Source of the DNA: Thermoguttaceae bacterium
Lineage (GTDB): Bacteria; Planctomycetota; Planctomycetia; Pirellulales; Thermoguttaceae
Assembly (NCBI GenBank): GCA_017447865.1
Contig: JAFSMO010000007.1
Span: 176,415-240,414, forward strand
Reading direction: 5' to 3'
DNA length: 64,000 nt
The notes beneath the pieces were generated by a model that saw only the letters and a program-made list of their open reading frames with translations, was not told where the DNA came from and did not search any database. Positions 1 through 9,184 of the stretch are shown piece after piece; positions within the stretch are counted from its first letter, which is position 1, and every line of letters starts with the position of its first letter. The translations under genes and the position numbers were made by a program.

Positions 1-1
1 G

Positions 2-532
2 CAGGAACTCGTGGAAAAATGGCTTGAAGAATTCACCGGGAAACGCATTTTGCTGATCGATTCGAGTGAGGAGCTTTACAGACAGGGGCGCGAGTTGTTC
101 GAGTGCCTGCACTGCGAGCTCGACTGGGCGAGAACCGGCCACGAGGCTCTTTTCAGGATGGAAGGAGAACAGCAAAACGGGACTCCCTACTATGCGCTTC
201 TCGCCTCATTTATCATGGAGGACTACCAGTACAGCACGCAGTTCTTTCTCGATCTGGCAAATGTCTATGGCGTAAAGCACCCGCCGCTGGTGATCCTTCA
301 GGAACTGAACGTTTACGACGGGAATCATACCGTTACGAACGTTCGGACTCGTTACCCCGCCAGCGGTCATACGGGCAAACCTTTCACGGAGCCGATGCTG
401 CTGAAAGTGATCCACGATACGGTCATCAAATGCCAAAACACCGCCCCGTACTTTGCGGACATGGGCGAGAATTATGACGACCCGATGAGATCCTTTTATA
501 CGTTGAAGGTGAATCAGGATAAAGAGAATTAG
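2..532 (+). CDS. Degenerate response-regulator receiver domain protein, 5' end cut off
   Basis: The reading frame is open from the first bases of the window. A GTG at 11 could start it, but with no in-frame stop upstream this is more likely the C-terminal receiver domain of a longer, possibly hybrid-kinase, protein. The fold is suggested by the beta-1 segment KRILLIDSSEE near the start and by the late GKPFTEPMLLKVI stretch, which matches the Lys-Pro-Phe motif and last helix of receiver domains. The phospho-acceptor Asp is not visible: where DxxxP is expected the protein reads LLASFIMED. The second acidic residue of the beta-1 pair is Ser. It therefore looks like a pseudo-receiver that would not take phosphate in the usual way. 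Role unknown; moderate confidence in the fold only. Confidence 0.5.
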   Translation, partial: QELVEKWLEEFTGKRILLIDSSEELYRQGRELFECLHCELDWARTGHEALFRMEGEQQNGTPYYALLASFIMEDYQYSTQFFLDLANVYGVKHPPLVILQELNVYDGNHTVTNVRTRYPASGHTGKPFTEPMLLKVIHDTVIKCQNTAPYFADMGENYDDPMRSFYTLKVNQDKEN

Positions 533-571
533 GGGCACTCCGGAAAAGACCCCAATATCAGAAAGAAGGAT

Positions 572-638
572 GGATAAATCGACCGCCAGGGTTTGGGAGG
601 TAATTCCCTGAACTTTGGGCAGGGATTTATCCCTTTTT
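572..638 (+). terminator. Possible intrinsic terminator after the receiver gene
   Basis: GGATAAATC (572-580) and GATTTATCC (624-632) are perfect inverted 9-mers, followed by five T at 634-638. The loop is long (43 nt) and holds a smaller AGGG/CCCT pairing. It lies 40 nt after the stop codon. The long loop makes this only a fair candidate. Confidence 0.4.
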
Positions 639-712
639 CCGGATTATTCTCTCAAAATCTCTAAAAATTTTAATTTTTCTTAATAATTTGTCAAAATTTT
701 TAACAAAATTTC

Positions 713-740
713 TTGTAATTTTCTGAACGCCGCGTATAAT
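713..740 (+). promoter_or_regulatory. Sigma70-type promoter of the PEP-CTERM gene
   Basis: TTGTAA (713-718), 16 nt, TATAAT (735-740), in an AT-rich stretch. A start near 747 gives a leader of about 37 nt with GAGG at 774-777, six nt before the ATG at 784. Confidence 0.6.
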
Positions 741-783
741 TTATGTATTGGATAATATTGTATTCCTGATTTTGAGGCAAAAA

Positions 784-3700
784 ATGAAACTCACGAATCA
801 TTTCATGCATAAGATTTTTGGTCATTTGTTCGCGGCTGGCGTCCTTTCCTTTTTGAGTGCCGCACTGGTGTTTGGCGATACCACGATCAGCACGGACACG
901 CAGCTCACCGGCGATGCGGATTATGCGGGGACCGTAACGATCGATTCCGGCATTACGCTTGATTTGAACGGTTACAATCTTGGGACCGCCGGGAGCATCG
1001 GCAAACTGGCCGGGACCGGGACCATTACGAACACGAGCGGGACGACCTCCACGCTCAAGCTGGACCATACGGCCGGAAATACCGCTTTGGCCCCCGCCGT
1101 CACGGGGAACATCGATTTCGTCTTCAATCCGACGGGCGACATCATCTTGCGTCTGCGCAATGCCAGCGGCGGCTGGACGGGCAGCACGACCATCAACGGC
1201 GGCCGTCTGCACGTGGACACGCAGGACTGCATCGGCACCGGCACGATCTACCTGAACGGCAACCTCGTCAACGACGATAATGGCCACAAGAATCTGGTCC
1301 TTTCGAACCCGGTCGAGATCACGGGCTCCAGCGCTTCAATTCGCGCGGCCTACAGCGCTTCCATTACGCTCACCGGCAAAGTTTCGGACCATGCGGGCGC
1401 GGTCAACCCGAGACTCACGATCGGCGCCAAAGAATCCGCCGCGAACACGTACAAACTTTACGGCGAGAACGACTACACCTGCGGGACGTGGATCGGCGTT
1501 TCTGACTATGCCAGCCTGACCCTGAAAATCTCCATCGGCACCCCGACCGCGTTCGGGACGGGCCCGATCCAGATGGTTTCCAACGCGACCGTGACGATGG
1601 AAAAATACGGCTCCACCACGGCGAATTCGCTGGCCAACGCGGTCCACCTCGGCGGCAAGACGCTCACCATCACCAACTCGACCGGCGAAGCGGTGACGAT
1701 CTCCTCCGCGGTCGACAATTTGAACTCTGCCGGCTCGGCCGTCGAGACTGCCGGGAAACTGACGATCAACGGCAATGATAAAGCCGTCACGCTCAGCGGT
1801 CCCATTTCGGGCGCTTCGACCGTGACGCTGACGAACAAAAACGGCTTCACCTTCAGCGGCTCGGCGGGGGACGGCGTGTCGCTGAGCTTCAAAACCACCG
1901 GCACGGGTACGTTTTCCGGCTCGATTACCGGCACGGCGACATTGACACTCGACAGCAATGGGGATAATTCCTACTACCGTTTCCCCAATGGAGCGCAGGA
2001 ACGTACTGGCGCGACCTACATCAACGGCGGAAACCGGACCCGCGTCCACGTTACGGATGGCGCCACGCTCGGTACCGGCCCGATCTACCTCAACGGGAAC
2101 CTGTGCAATAATAGCAGCGGCTCGATACACGTGACGTTCTCGCAGCCGGTATATATCGCTGGCTCGACCGCATCCATTCGTGCGGCCTACGACGGTTCCA
2201 TCACGATCGCCGGGAAAATCTCGGACATGGAGGGCGCGACCAACCCGAAATTCACGATCGGCGCCAACGAATCAGTCGCGAACACCTACAAACTTTACGG
2301 CGATAACGACTACACCTGCGGAACGTGGATCGGTGACGCTTCCTATACCGGTCTGACCCAAAAGATCTTCATTCGTACACCCTCAGCTTTCGGTACCGGC
2401 CCGATCCAGATGGTTTCCAACGCGAACCTGACGCTCGAAAAGACCGAAACGACGACGGCGAATTCGCTGGCCAACACGATCCACCTCGGCGGCAAGAAGC
2501 TCAACGTCACCAACTCGACCGGCGGCGCGATCACGTTTACCACTCCGGTCGATAACCTGAACGCTTCGGGCGCAAGCGTGGAGACCGCCGGGACCCTCGC
2601 GATCAACGGCGGCGACTACGCAGTCACGTTCAGCGGAGACATCACGGGCAATGCGGCGGTCAGCATCACCGGCAAAGCCCCCATTACATTCAGCGGCACG
2701 CTCCAGGATAACGGCTCGCTGAGTTTCAAAACGACCGGCTCCTGCCCGATCACCGGCACGCTCACCGATGATGGGAGTTTGACCTTCGACAATAACGGCG
2801 CGGCGGTCTATTACCGCCTGAACGCTGGCGCGCAGGAACGCACCGGCGCGACGTACATCAACGGCGGCAACAACACGCGCGTCCACGTTTCCTACGGGTC
2901 GTACCTCGGCACCGGCCCGATCTACCTGAACGGAAACCTCTGCAACAACAGCAACAGCACGCGGCTCGTTACGTTCAGCCAGCCGATCGTCGTGAACGGG
3001 GCGAACGCCTCGCTGCGCGTCGCGTACGTGAACGATGACGCCAAGGCGATGATGAAGGTCACAGGCGTCATTTCCAGCGACCCGGCCCACGACGGGGACT
3101 ACAAACTCACGTTCAACGCGGTCGAAACCGGCCCCGGCCCGATTTTCCTGTACGGCGAGAACACGTTCACGTGCCCGTCTTTCCTCTCCGGAGACAACAA
3201 TTCCAACAAACTGGTCCTTGGCACCGACTCGTCTCTTGGTGGCTCGACCCTGACGGCCAACGGTTCCGGGACGCTTTACCTGGAAACGAACGAGGCTGGC
3301 ACGACCCGCACGCTCAACAATACGCTCAAGATCGCGAAGGATAAGACCCTCCGTCTGGAAACGGTCTCGACGACCTGGGACGGCACGGCCGAAAACAGCC
3401 GGTGGACCTTCGCGGCGGCCAAGGGCAGCGCGGTCGTCAGTTCGGCCATTTCCGGCGCCACCGGAAGCAAGCTGATCTTCGGATCGGGCACGGCCGCGAT
3501 GAATTCCGGACCGATCACCTTCTCCGGGACGGCCGGAACAGAGGAAACCCCGCTGGCGGTGAGCGTCACGGCCGGGCAGACCTTCATCAGTGATGAAGCG
3601 CTCGTGAACGGGACGCTGACGATGGCCGCGACCTCCACGCTTGAGGTCCCGACCAGCCTGAAGGTCACGGGCGACATGACGGCGCCGAAGACGATCCAGC

Positions 3701-4077
3701 TCACCGTGGACGACTCCTCGAGCAATGCGATCATTCTGGACGTCGGCGGGACGCTGGTCCTTCCGGGAGATGCGAACATTCAGATCGCGGCGAATTTTGA
3801 AGATCCTGACCCGCTTTCTACCATTCAGATACTCTCGGCCGATAGCGTGACGGATGAGACCGGCGCGGCGTACACTCCGGCGCAGCTGCTGGCGATGATC
3901 CCGAACGTCCTTCCGACCGATGCCGGCTGGGATTACGTGGCGTACTACGCGAACAATGGAATCGGTTACCGCGCCGACCTGACCGGCGTGCCGGAACCGG
4001 CGACGTGGGTCCTGCTTCTGCTCGGCCTGACCGGGCTGGTTTGCGCTTCGAGAAGAAATGGGAGAAAGGCGGCTTGA
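784..4077 (+). CDS. PEP-CTERM sorted, autotransporter-like beta-solenoid surface protein
   Basis: A large secreted protein of about 1097 residues. The ATG at 784 is preferred over a TTG at 748 because it has GAGG upstream and starts directly with a signal peptide (MKLTNHFMHKIFGHLF, then a hydrophobic core ending near VFGDT). The C-terminus is a clear PEP-CTERM signal: VPEPATW, a hydrophobic segment and the basic tail RRNGRKAA, which an exosortase would process in PEP-CTERM systems. The body is rich in Gly, Thr, Ser and Asn with short beta-strand units (GTGPIYLNGNL, TYINGG), like autotransporter-associated beta-strand repeat proteins. Two long near-copies and a partial third follow each other with a period of 279 residues. 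No exosortase is seen in the window. Substrate or ligand unknown; likely a cell-envelope or matrix protein. Confidence 0.8.
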   Translation: MKLTNHFMHKIFGHLFAAGVLSFLSAALVFGDTTISTDTQLTGDADYAGTVTIDSGITLDLNGYNLGTAGSIGKLAGTGTITNTSGTTSTLKLDHTAGNTALAPAVTGNIDFVFNPTGDIILRLRNASGGWTGSTTINGGRLHVDTQDCIGTGTIYLNGNLVNDDNGHKNLVLSNPVEITGSSASIRAAYSASITLTGKVSDHAGAVNPRLTIGAKESAANTYKLYGENDYTCGTWIGVSDYASLTLKISIGTPTAFGTGPIQMVSNATVTMEKYGSTTANSLANAVHLGGKTLTITNSTGEAVTISSAVDNLNSAGSAVETAGKLTINGNDKAVTLSGPISGASTVTLTNKNGFTFSGSAGDGVSLSFKTTGTGTFSGSITGTATLTLDSNGDNSYYRFPNGAQERTGATYINGGNRTRVHVTDGATLGTGPIYLNGNLCNNSSGSIHVTFSQPVYIAGSTASIRAAYDGSITIAGKISDMEGATNPKFTIGANESVANTYKLYGDNDYTCGTWIGDASYTGLTQKIFIRTPSAFGTGPIQMVSNANLTLEKTETTTANSLANTIHLGGKKLNVTNSTGGAITFTTPVDNLNASGASVETAGTLAINGGDYAVTFSGDITGNAAVSITGKAPITFSGTLQDNGSLSFKTTGSCPITGTLTDDGSLTFDNNGAAVYYRLNAGAQERTGATYINGGNNTRVHVSYGSYLGTGPIYLNGNLCNNSNSTRLVTFSQPIVVNGANASLRVAYVNDDAKAMMKVTGVISSDPAHDGDYKLTFNAVETGPGPIFLYGENTFTCPSFLSGDNNSNKLVLGTDSSLGGSTLTANGSGTLYLETNEAGTTRTLNNTLKIAKDKTLRLETVSTTWDGTAENSRWTFAAAKGSAVVSSAISGATGSKLIFGSGTAAMNSGPITFSGTAGTEETPLAVSVTAGQTFISDEALVNGTLTMAATSTLEVPTSLKVTGDMTAPKTIQLTVDDSSSNAIILDVGGTLVLPGDANIQIAANFEDPDPLSTIQILSADSVTDETGAAYTPAQLLAMIPNVLPTDAGWDYVAYYANNGIGYRADLTGVPEPATWVLLLLGLTGLVCASRRNGRKAA
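1231..3060 (+). repeat. Internal 837-bp repeat within the PEP-CTERM gene (two full, one partial)
   Basis: The segment beginning with a codon before GTG(T/P)IYLNGNL starts at 1231, 2068 and 2905, exactly 837 bp (279 codons) apart each time. Units 1 and 2 are similar throughout (IRAAY, YKLYGxNDYTCGTW and FGTGPIQMVSN recur). Unit 3 diverges after about 150 bp. Confidence 0.75.
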
Positions 4078-4080
4078 TTT

Positions 4081-5340
4081 TCAGTCTTCCGTCAGCGCTT
4101 CCCGGCGGACGGTGATCCAAAATCCTGCTTCGGACTGGCTTTCAACGCAGAAATGAAGGCCGTTCCAATCAAAAGAGTCCCCGTTTTCGGGGATTTTTTG
4201 TAGATGATCCGTCACGAACCCGCCGAGCGTCGTGGTTTCCAACTCTTCCGGGGGGGCCAGCTCGAAGAACCGGCAGAAATTCCGCATGGAAAACAGGCTG
4301 GAGACTCGCCACTCGTTCGGCGCCACCTGACTGATCGGGCGGTGGTCGGTGAGCTGGAAGACCCGCTCCGAGTTCGGCACGTAAATCATTTCCAGGACGT
4401 CCGCCCGCAGAATGACGCCGGGCGTCGCGCCAAATTCGTCGATCACGACCGCCGCGTCTCTTTTTTGCGTCAGAAGCGTTTCAATGACTTCCGAAACGGT
4501 AAGATTCCACGGGACATAAACCGCCGCCTGCGCCTTTCGCTCAAGGTGCGCGAAGTCCCGCGGCGGCACTTTCACCAGATTCTTCAGGTCCAGCACTTTC
4601 GCGATCTCGTCCTGACGTTCATCTTCCTGCACGAAAACCATCCCGAGCGACCGGTCCGCCCCGCGAAGATCTTCAAGCGTCACGGGCGCCGTAAAAATCG
4701 GGAGGAGCCGCCGCGGCCGCATGACTTCTTCCGCCCGCAGTTCCGAAAGGGAAAGAAGCGCCTGAAGGAGTTTTTTGTCGCGTGGCGACGAAGATTTCTT
4801 CCCGTTGGAAACGGCCACGGCCCGTTCCAGATCCTCGAGCGCCAGAAGCGGCTCCGGGTGAAAATTCGGCGCAAAGAGCCGCAGGGAAAAGACTTTGAAA
4901 AAGTTCAAAACCGGCAAGATCGGTGCGCAGATCCACTCAAGGCACAGAAGTGGGAACGACCCGAGCCGGGCGATCGTTTGCGGGAGGATCACCGCGACCG
5001 CTTTCGGAACCATTTCACAGAAGACGAGCATTCCGAGAAACGCCCCGGCCCCTACCGCTCCGGCCATCGCCGTGTTCTCTTTCTGGATCTCGATCGAAAC
5101 GACCGAAATGATCCCGAAAAAGAGCAAATTCGCGATCAGATTCGTGAAAAGAAGGACCGAAAGGAGCCGGTCGGAGTTTTTCAGAAGCTGGCAGACGAGC
5201 CGCCCGGCCGCCGACCCTTTGCGCATCGCCTCCCGCTGTTCCGGCGTCAGCGAGAAAAACGCCGCTTCCGACGCGGAGCAAAACGCCGAAAGGACGACCA
5301 GAACAGCAAGCGTGGGGATCCAGGGAAGGAGGTGCGACAT
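4081..5340 (-). CDS. CNNM/CorC (HlyC) family membrane protein, DUF21-CBS-CorC type
   Basis: 419 residues, close to the usual length of this family, which includes magnesium/cobalt efflux and hemolysin-related proteins. Four hydrophobic segments form the DUF21 part (about residues 6-26, 59-81, 91-118 and 127-155). Two CBS-like stretches follow (from VMRPRRLLPIF, about 205-330, with VVIDEFGATPGVI in the second) and then a C-terminal CorC_HlyC domain (TLGGFVTDHLQKIPENG to the end). The conserved CSASEAAFFSLTPEQ sequence near the N-terminus is typical. It probably acts in the inner membrane in divalent cation handling; the true substrate is not shown by sequence. The stop codon lies 3 bp from that of the convergent PEP-CTERM gene. 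It is 65 bp downstream of the BPL_N gene and may be co-transcribed with it. No clear ribosome binding site. Confidence 0.85.
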   Translation of the reverse strand: MSHLLPWIPTLAVLVVLSAFCSASEAAFFSLTPEQREAMRKGSAAGRLVCQLLKNSDRLLSVLLFTNLIANLLFFGIISVVSIEIQKENTAMAGAVGAGAFLGMLVFCEMVPKAVAVILPQTIARLGSFPLLCLEWICAPILPVLNFFKVFSLRLFAPNFHPEPLLALEDLERAVAVSNGKKSSSPRDKKLLQALLSLSELRAEEVMRPRRLLPIFTAPVTLEDLRGADRSLGMVFVQEDERQDEIAKVLDLKNLVKVPPRDFAHLERKAQAAVYVPWNLTVSEVIETLLTQKRDAAVVIDEFGATPGVILRADVLEMIYVPNSERVFQLTDHRPISQVAPNEWRVSSLFSMRNFCRFFELAPPEELETTTLGGFVTDHLQKIPENGDSFDWNGLHFCVESQSEAGFWITVRREALTED

Positions 5341-5405
5341 AAAAACGACCGAAAGGATTTTGAAAGTGACGAAAAACGAAGCGCGCGGCCCGAAAACCGG
5401 CCGGA

Positions 5406-6893
5406 CTATTTCATCGTTTCCTTGACCGTCACCGGCAGGTAGCCGTCCGCGAAGAGTTCATCGTACGTGAACGGGTAATCGACGCGCCACGACTGGTGGT
5501 CACTCTTGAGTTTCCCGTCGGGCGTCAGGCCGGTCTGCTCGATGATGAAAACCTTCCGATTCTCGGGTTCCACGCGGCTGACCATGCGCACGTGGCCGTC
5601 CGGGCGTTTGACGAGCCAGTCTCCCGGCAGAAGCTGGTCGTAGCAGGTTGCCATGACTTCCGGGCCGTTTTCCTTGACGACCGCCCGACTGTCGTGGAAA
5701 TCTGTCATTTTCCAGTGACCCACGCGCATGAGCCACGGTTCAGGAACGCCCGTTTCCGGGTTGATCCGGGAGTAAAAACCCGGCTCCATGTCCCATGTTT
5801 TCATGACGGGGAAGACCGGGATTACGTGCCGCCAGGCGTAGGAGCAGCCCCCGGAGCAGTCGGTCCCACGGTACTCGCTCGGCTTGGTCGGCCCCGTGTA
5901 GATCGGCTGGCCGTTTTCTTCTTTCAGAAGCGCCTGGAAGTCTTCCAGACTGGTGCGCCGTCCGCCCTGCGTGTAGGGGAGGCCTTTGTACCGCTCGCCA
6001 GCGTGGAAGATCACGCCCATTCTGGGGATGAACCAGGTCAGATCGCTCTGCGGGATCCACTCCACCTCGGCTTGGGCGCGCATACGTTCCACGGCCTGCA
6101 GACGTTCCTGCGAGACCGGCGCGTTTTTCTCACGAATCGTTTCCTCCTCCGGCTTCCCGAACCGGGCGTGGTCCGCGACGTGGTGCAGGAGTTTCAGCAG
6201 AATCCCGTGCGTCACCTGATTGTGCTCCGGGTGGGGGCTGAACGTCAGGACCATGCCGCGCCCATACGTGGAGAGCAGGATCGCCGGCGAGTTGATCTGG
6301 ATCCCGGGCTTCGTGCCGTTGTTCGCGATTTCGGACCGGTACCACGCTAGCACCTCGCAGCGCGGCCTGGTCGGGATGGAATTAATGTTCACCACCGGGC
6401 CGTTTCCGTAGCGGATTTCCACTTCACCCTTGAATTCGTCGCCGACGAGCTTCTGGCCGAGGGGCGAAAACTCGATTTTCAGCTCCGTCACGCCGCGCTG
6501 CCAGGCCGGGTCACGGAACTCGGCGTTCAGAAAATCCTGCTGGATGGGCAGGTACGCGCCGGCGCAGATCCCGACGTACGATTTGCCGGACTTGATGAAT
6601 TCTTTGACCTTCTTCACACCCTCGGGCTTGAGCGAGGCGGCTTCCCCGCGACCGCTGCCGCCGGGGAAAATCACGATCTCGAACTGGTCGAGGATCCCGT
6701 CGCGGATCTGCTGCCCGTTAACGAGCGTCAGCTCAAACGCGGGGTCTTCTGCCACGGTCTTCTGGACGTTTGCGTAGGACTCCGAAACCCCGGCGTCTTT
6801 GTAAAGGGCGACGCGGATCGGCCCCTCCGCCTGCAAAACGGACGTGAGGGCGAACAAAAAAAGGAGGTAAAAACGGAGGGCGGTGCGTTTCAT
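5406..6893 (-). CDS. Secreted BPL_N (glutamine amidotransferase-like) and NlpC-like two-domain protein
   Basis: About 495 residues. The ATG at 6893 is chosen because it opens a signal peptide (MKRTALRFYLLFLFALTS, cleavage near LQAEG); an in-frame ATG at 6908 adds only five residues. Residues from about 25 to 240 resemble the biotin-protein ligase N-terminal domain, a class I amidotransferase-like fold: VIFPGGSGRG and YVGICAGAYLP carry the nucleophile-elbow Cys. The C-terminal half contains YRGTDCSGGCSYAWRH and a later GHVRMVSRVE, compatible with the Cys and His of an NlpC/P60-like or CHAP-like hydrolase. The combination suggests a periplasmic peptidase or amidase, but no substrate can be named. 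Family assignment of the second half is tentative. Confidence 0.6.
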   Translation of the reverse strand: MKRTALRFYLLFLFALTSVLQAEGPIRVALYKDAGVSESYANVQKTVAEDPAFELTLVNGQQIRDGILDQFEIVIFPGGSGRGEAASLKPEGVKKVKEFIKSGKSYVGICAGAYLPIQQDFLNAEFRDPAWQRGVTELKIEFSPLGQKLVGDEFKGEVEIRYGNGPVVNINSIPTRPRCEVLAWYRSEIANNGTKPGIQINSPAILLSTYGRGMVLTFSPHPEHNQVTHGILLKLLHHVADHARFGKPEEETIREKNAPVSQERLQAVERMRAQAEVEWIPQSDLTWFIPRMGVIFHAGERYKGLPYTQGGRRTSLEDFQALLKEENGQPIYTGPTKPSEYRGTDCSGGCSYAWRHVIPVFPVMKTWDMEPGFYSRINPETGVPEPWLMRVGHWKMTDFHDSRAVVKENGPEVMATCYDQLLPGDWLVKRPDGHVRMVSRVEPENRKVFIIEQTGLTPDGKLKSDHQSWRVDYPFTYDELFADGYLPVTVKETMK

Positions 6894-6989
6894 TTGAATT
6901 GATCTCATGATTAAAAATCCCCGGAAGGAAGGTTTGAGGTTTAATGGATTCGGCGTTTCAAACGGCGGAAACGTTTTGATTTCTTCTGA

Positions 6990-7685
6990 TCATTTTACCC
7001 ATTCGTGCAGGATCGGGCTGACGGCCTTCCCCCATTCATCATAGCCGGTGGGGCTTAGATGCAAGTAATCGCCGCGGGTGATTTCGTCACGCATCGTTCC
7101 GTCCGGGTTCAGGAAAACGAGGCCGGGATTCATGAAGAAAATGTGCTCGCCATCCGCGAATTTTTCGAGGCCGGCGTTAATGGCCTTAATGGTCGCGCGG
7201 TGAGGATTGGTCGGTTCTTTGCCCCGCGGGAAAACTCCCAGGAGCAAAATCTTCGCATCCGGCCAGAACGCGCGGACTTTCTTCAGGATCGCTTCGTTTC
7301 CGGCGATGACCTGTTCCGCGGAGTGCCCTTTGTTCCCGATGTTATTCGTCCCGATCATGATCATGACGGCTTTGGGAGAAATCGCCTTCGGGTCAATATT
7401 TTCCAGTTCCCAGAGCACGTGCTGGGTGCAGTTCCAGCCCAGTCCGAGATTGACCAGCCGCAGGTCGCCGAAGTATTTTTCCAGTTCCGCCTTTCCTGCT
7501 TCGTCCCAGAAGTGAGTGATCGAATCGCCGAGGAACACGACGTCAATATTTCCGCCTTTGACGATCTCGGCTTTTTGAGCAAAGCGGTCCGCGTGGTGAA
7601 TGTCCGGCTCGGCCGTCGTCTGCGCAAAAGCGGTGGGCAAACTGATGAAAAGCGCAAGGATCAGCGCGTAAAATGTGGTTTTCAT
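6990..7685 (-). CDS. Secreted SGNH/GDSL hydrolase (PAF-acetylhydrolase-like)
   Basis: 231 residues with a signal peptide (MKTTFYALILALFISLPTAFAQ). All four SGNH blocks are visible: block I FLGDSITHFW with the nucleophile Ser, block II Gly in LVNLGLGWNC, block III IGTNNIG with the oxyanion Asn, and block V DYLHLSPTGY with Asp and His. The layout matches PAF-AH IB-like esterases that deacetylate sugars or lipids; in polysaccharide-degrading bacteria such enzymes often remove acetyl groups from glycans. It lies 62 bp downstream of another SGNH gene on the same strand. The leader AAGAAAGGACTCCCTCC before the ATG recurs almost unchanged before the neighbouring hydrolase (8908) and the oxidoreductase at 43477. 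Confidence 0.85.
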   Translation of the reverse strand: MKTTFYALILALFISLPTAFAQTTAEPDIHHADRFAQKAEIVKGGNIDVVFLGDSITHFWDEAGKAELEKYFGDLRLVNLGLGWNCTQHVLWELENIDPKAISPKAVMIMIGTNNIGNKGHSAEQVIAGNEAILKKVRAFWPDAKILLLGVFPRGKEPTNPHRATIKAINAGLEKFADGEHIFFMNPGLVFLNPDGTMRDEITRGDYLHLSPTGYDEWGKAVSPILHEWVK

Positions 7686-7747
7686 GGAGGGAGTCCTTTC
7701 TTGAGGAAAAAAGGTTTTGACGTTTGGGGAAAGCCCCTGATTTTTCG

Positions 7748-8908
7748 TTACTTCCCGACGCAGATCTCGAGGATCCGAAGGGCGCAGTTTTCCCCCGGGA
7801 TCCGAAGCGTCACCGTGTGCTGCCCGCGTTCCAGCTCATCGGCCAGCATGACCGTCCGAGGGTAGTGCAGCCCCGTCGAGTACGCGTGATGGACCTCGGC
7901 GCTGCGAAATTCACCGCCATCGATGGAAAACTCGACTTTCCCCGAGTCGGGACCGGCCAGAACGTAAAGCCCGACGGCCTTCCCGACGAACTGGAACTCG
8001 CACGTCGCGCCGGGCTGGTCGGCCCAGAGGAGATTCCGTCCGCCGAAACGTCCGCGGAACCCGCCGGGAATATTCTTCCAGTCCGGCACGCTGATCTGGA
8101 AACCGTCGGTTTTCACGCAGTCAAAGCCGCGGAACGAGCCGTTCACGTAAGACCACGGGTCAATCTGGGCCGGCATTTCGTGCGGCTTGACGGCCGTGGC
8201 TTTCGTCTTCCACGCCTCGTTCAGGACGCTCTTAATCATCTCCGTGCAGATGCGGTTCCCGCGCGGAGCAGGGTGAACGCCGCCGAATTCCTGCCACGTG
8301 ATCTGCTTCGCGTCGATTTCTTCCTGGATCTCTTTGGCGAGGTTGATGGTCGAAATGCCGTAATGCTCCGCGACGCGCCGGTGGGCCTGGATGCTCACGG
8401 CCTCATCGCCGGCGCGGTACCGGGCCATGAGGTTTTCATTCACGAAAAACGTCACCACGATGTCCACGTTCGGGCATTCGGTCCGGATGTGGCGCACGAC
8501 CCCTTCAAAGCCGCGGATGGCGTGCTCGAGCGAGAAGTGTCCGTCCTGGTCGTCGTTGACCGAGAACTCGAGGAAAAAGAGGTCGATCGGGCCGTGGGCC
8601 AGAACGTCGGATTCGAGGCGGAACGCGCCCGTATCGGAGCAGGTGGAACTGATCCCCGCCGCCACGAAATCAAATTCGGTCTTGGGGAAGCGTTCCTGCA
8701 AAAACTCGCAGACCATGGGGCGGTAGCCGTCCATTTCGGTGATGGAGCCGCCCAGGAACGCGACGCGGCCGTGGCCGGTGGTCTCAAAGACGAATTGGGA
8801 GTTGGAGTACGACCCGCGGAGAGTCGTGTTTTTCACGGTTTCCGCCCGCGCCGCAGCCAGGCAGAAAAACAGAGCGAAGATGGAAAGCAGGATGGGAAAA
8901 CGTTTCAT
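7748..8908 (-). CDS. Secreted two-domain SGNH/GDSL hydrolase
   Basis: 386 residues with a signal peptide (MKRFPILLSIFALFFCLAAARA). The catalytic domain shows FLGGSITEMDG (block I), GISSTCSDTG and SVNDDQDGH (block III-like, with an Asn), and GGVHPAPRGN (block V, His; the usual Asp is replaced in the local DxxH pattern). A C-terminal region after about residue 230 (DPWSYVNGSFRGFD to the end) is beta-rich and resembles the carbohydrate-binding-like domain found in family CE2-type esterases, reversed in order. Likely a periplasmic or secreted carbohydrate esterase. The AAGGACTCCACC leader gives a good ribosome binding site. Two short repeats lie just upstream (8948-9037), leaving the promoter unclear. 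Confidence 0.75.
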   Translation of the reverse strand: MKRFPILLSIFALFFCLAAARAETVKNTTLRGSYSNSQFVFETTGHGRVAFLGGSITEMDGYRPMVCEFLQERFPKTEFDFVAAGISSTCSDTGAFRLESDVLAHGPIDLFFLEFSVNDDQDGHFSLEHAIRGFEGVVRHIRTECPNVDIVVTFFVNENLMARYRAGDEAVSIQAHRRVAEHYGISTINLAKEIQEEIDAKQITWQEFGGVHPAPRGNRICTEMIKSVLNEAWKTKATAVKPHEMPAQIDPWSYVNGSFRGFDCVKTDGFQISVPDWKNIPGGFRGRFGGRNLLWADQPGATCEFQFVGKAVGLYVLAGPDSGKVEFSIDGGEFRSAEVHHAYSTGLHYPRTVMLADELERGQHTVTLRIPGENCALRILEICVGK

Positions 8909-8947
8909 GGTGGAGTCCTTTTTTAAGGGGGGATCATGGAAATATTC

Positions 8948-9037
8948 TGGCGAGCGGGGTCAGTTATGACCCCGAAATCATTCGGGTAAATTTTTGGCGA
9001 GCGGGGTCAGTTATGACCCCGAAATCATTCGGGTAAA
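8948..9037 (+). repeat. Two tandem 43-bp copies of the covarying-stem hairpin family
   Basis: Identical 43-bp units at 8948-8990 and 8995-9037. Each has the constant flank GGCGAGC, the stem GGGGTCA/TGACCCC around a GTTA loop, then a second small CCCG/CGGG hairpin and GTAAA. Other family members lie at 12808, 12881, 12936, 31953, 43810, 47523, 57034 and 62576. Confidence 0.85.
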
Positions 9038-9102
9038 CGCCCTCGCTTTTTTCACCCTTCGGGAGAAAAAAGTCTCGCCCGTAAAGACGGAGCCGCCGCG
9101 GA

Positions 9103-9132
9103 GGGAGGAACATTTTGAAAATTGTTCCTCCC
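9103..9132. other. Perfect 10-bp hairpin between convergently spaced genes
   Basis: GGGAGGAACA (9103-9112) pairs with TGTTCCTCCC (9123-9132) around a 10-nt loop. It lies just beyond the end of the minus-strand methyltransferase gene. No T-run follows directly on either strand, so an intrinsic terminator is uncertain. Confidence 0.4.
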
Positions 9133-9184
9133 CCGGGACCCCCTCTTTCAAAAACTTTTTAATGTTTTTATGCGTTTGGTTTTT

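Noticed and set aside
4204..5442. Long plus-strand ORF opposite the CNNM/CorC gene
   Set aside because: It is the mirror of a well-supported gene; its Arg-rich composition is typical of antisense frames in GC-rich DNA.
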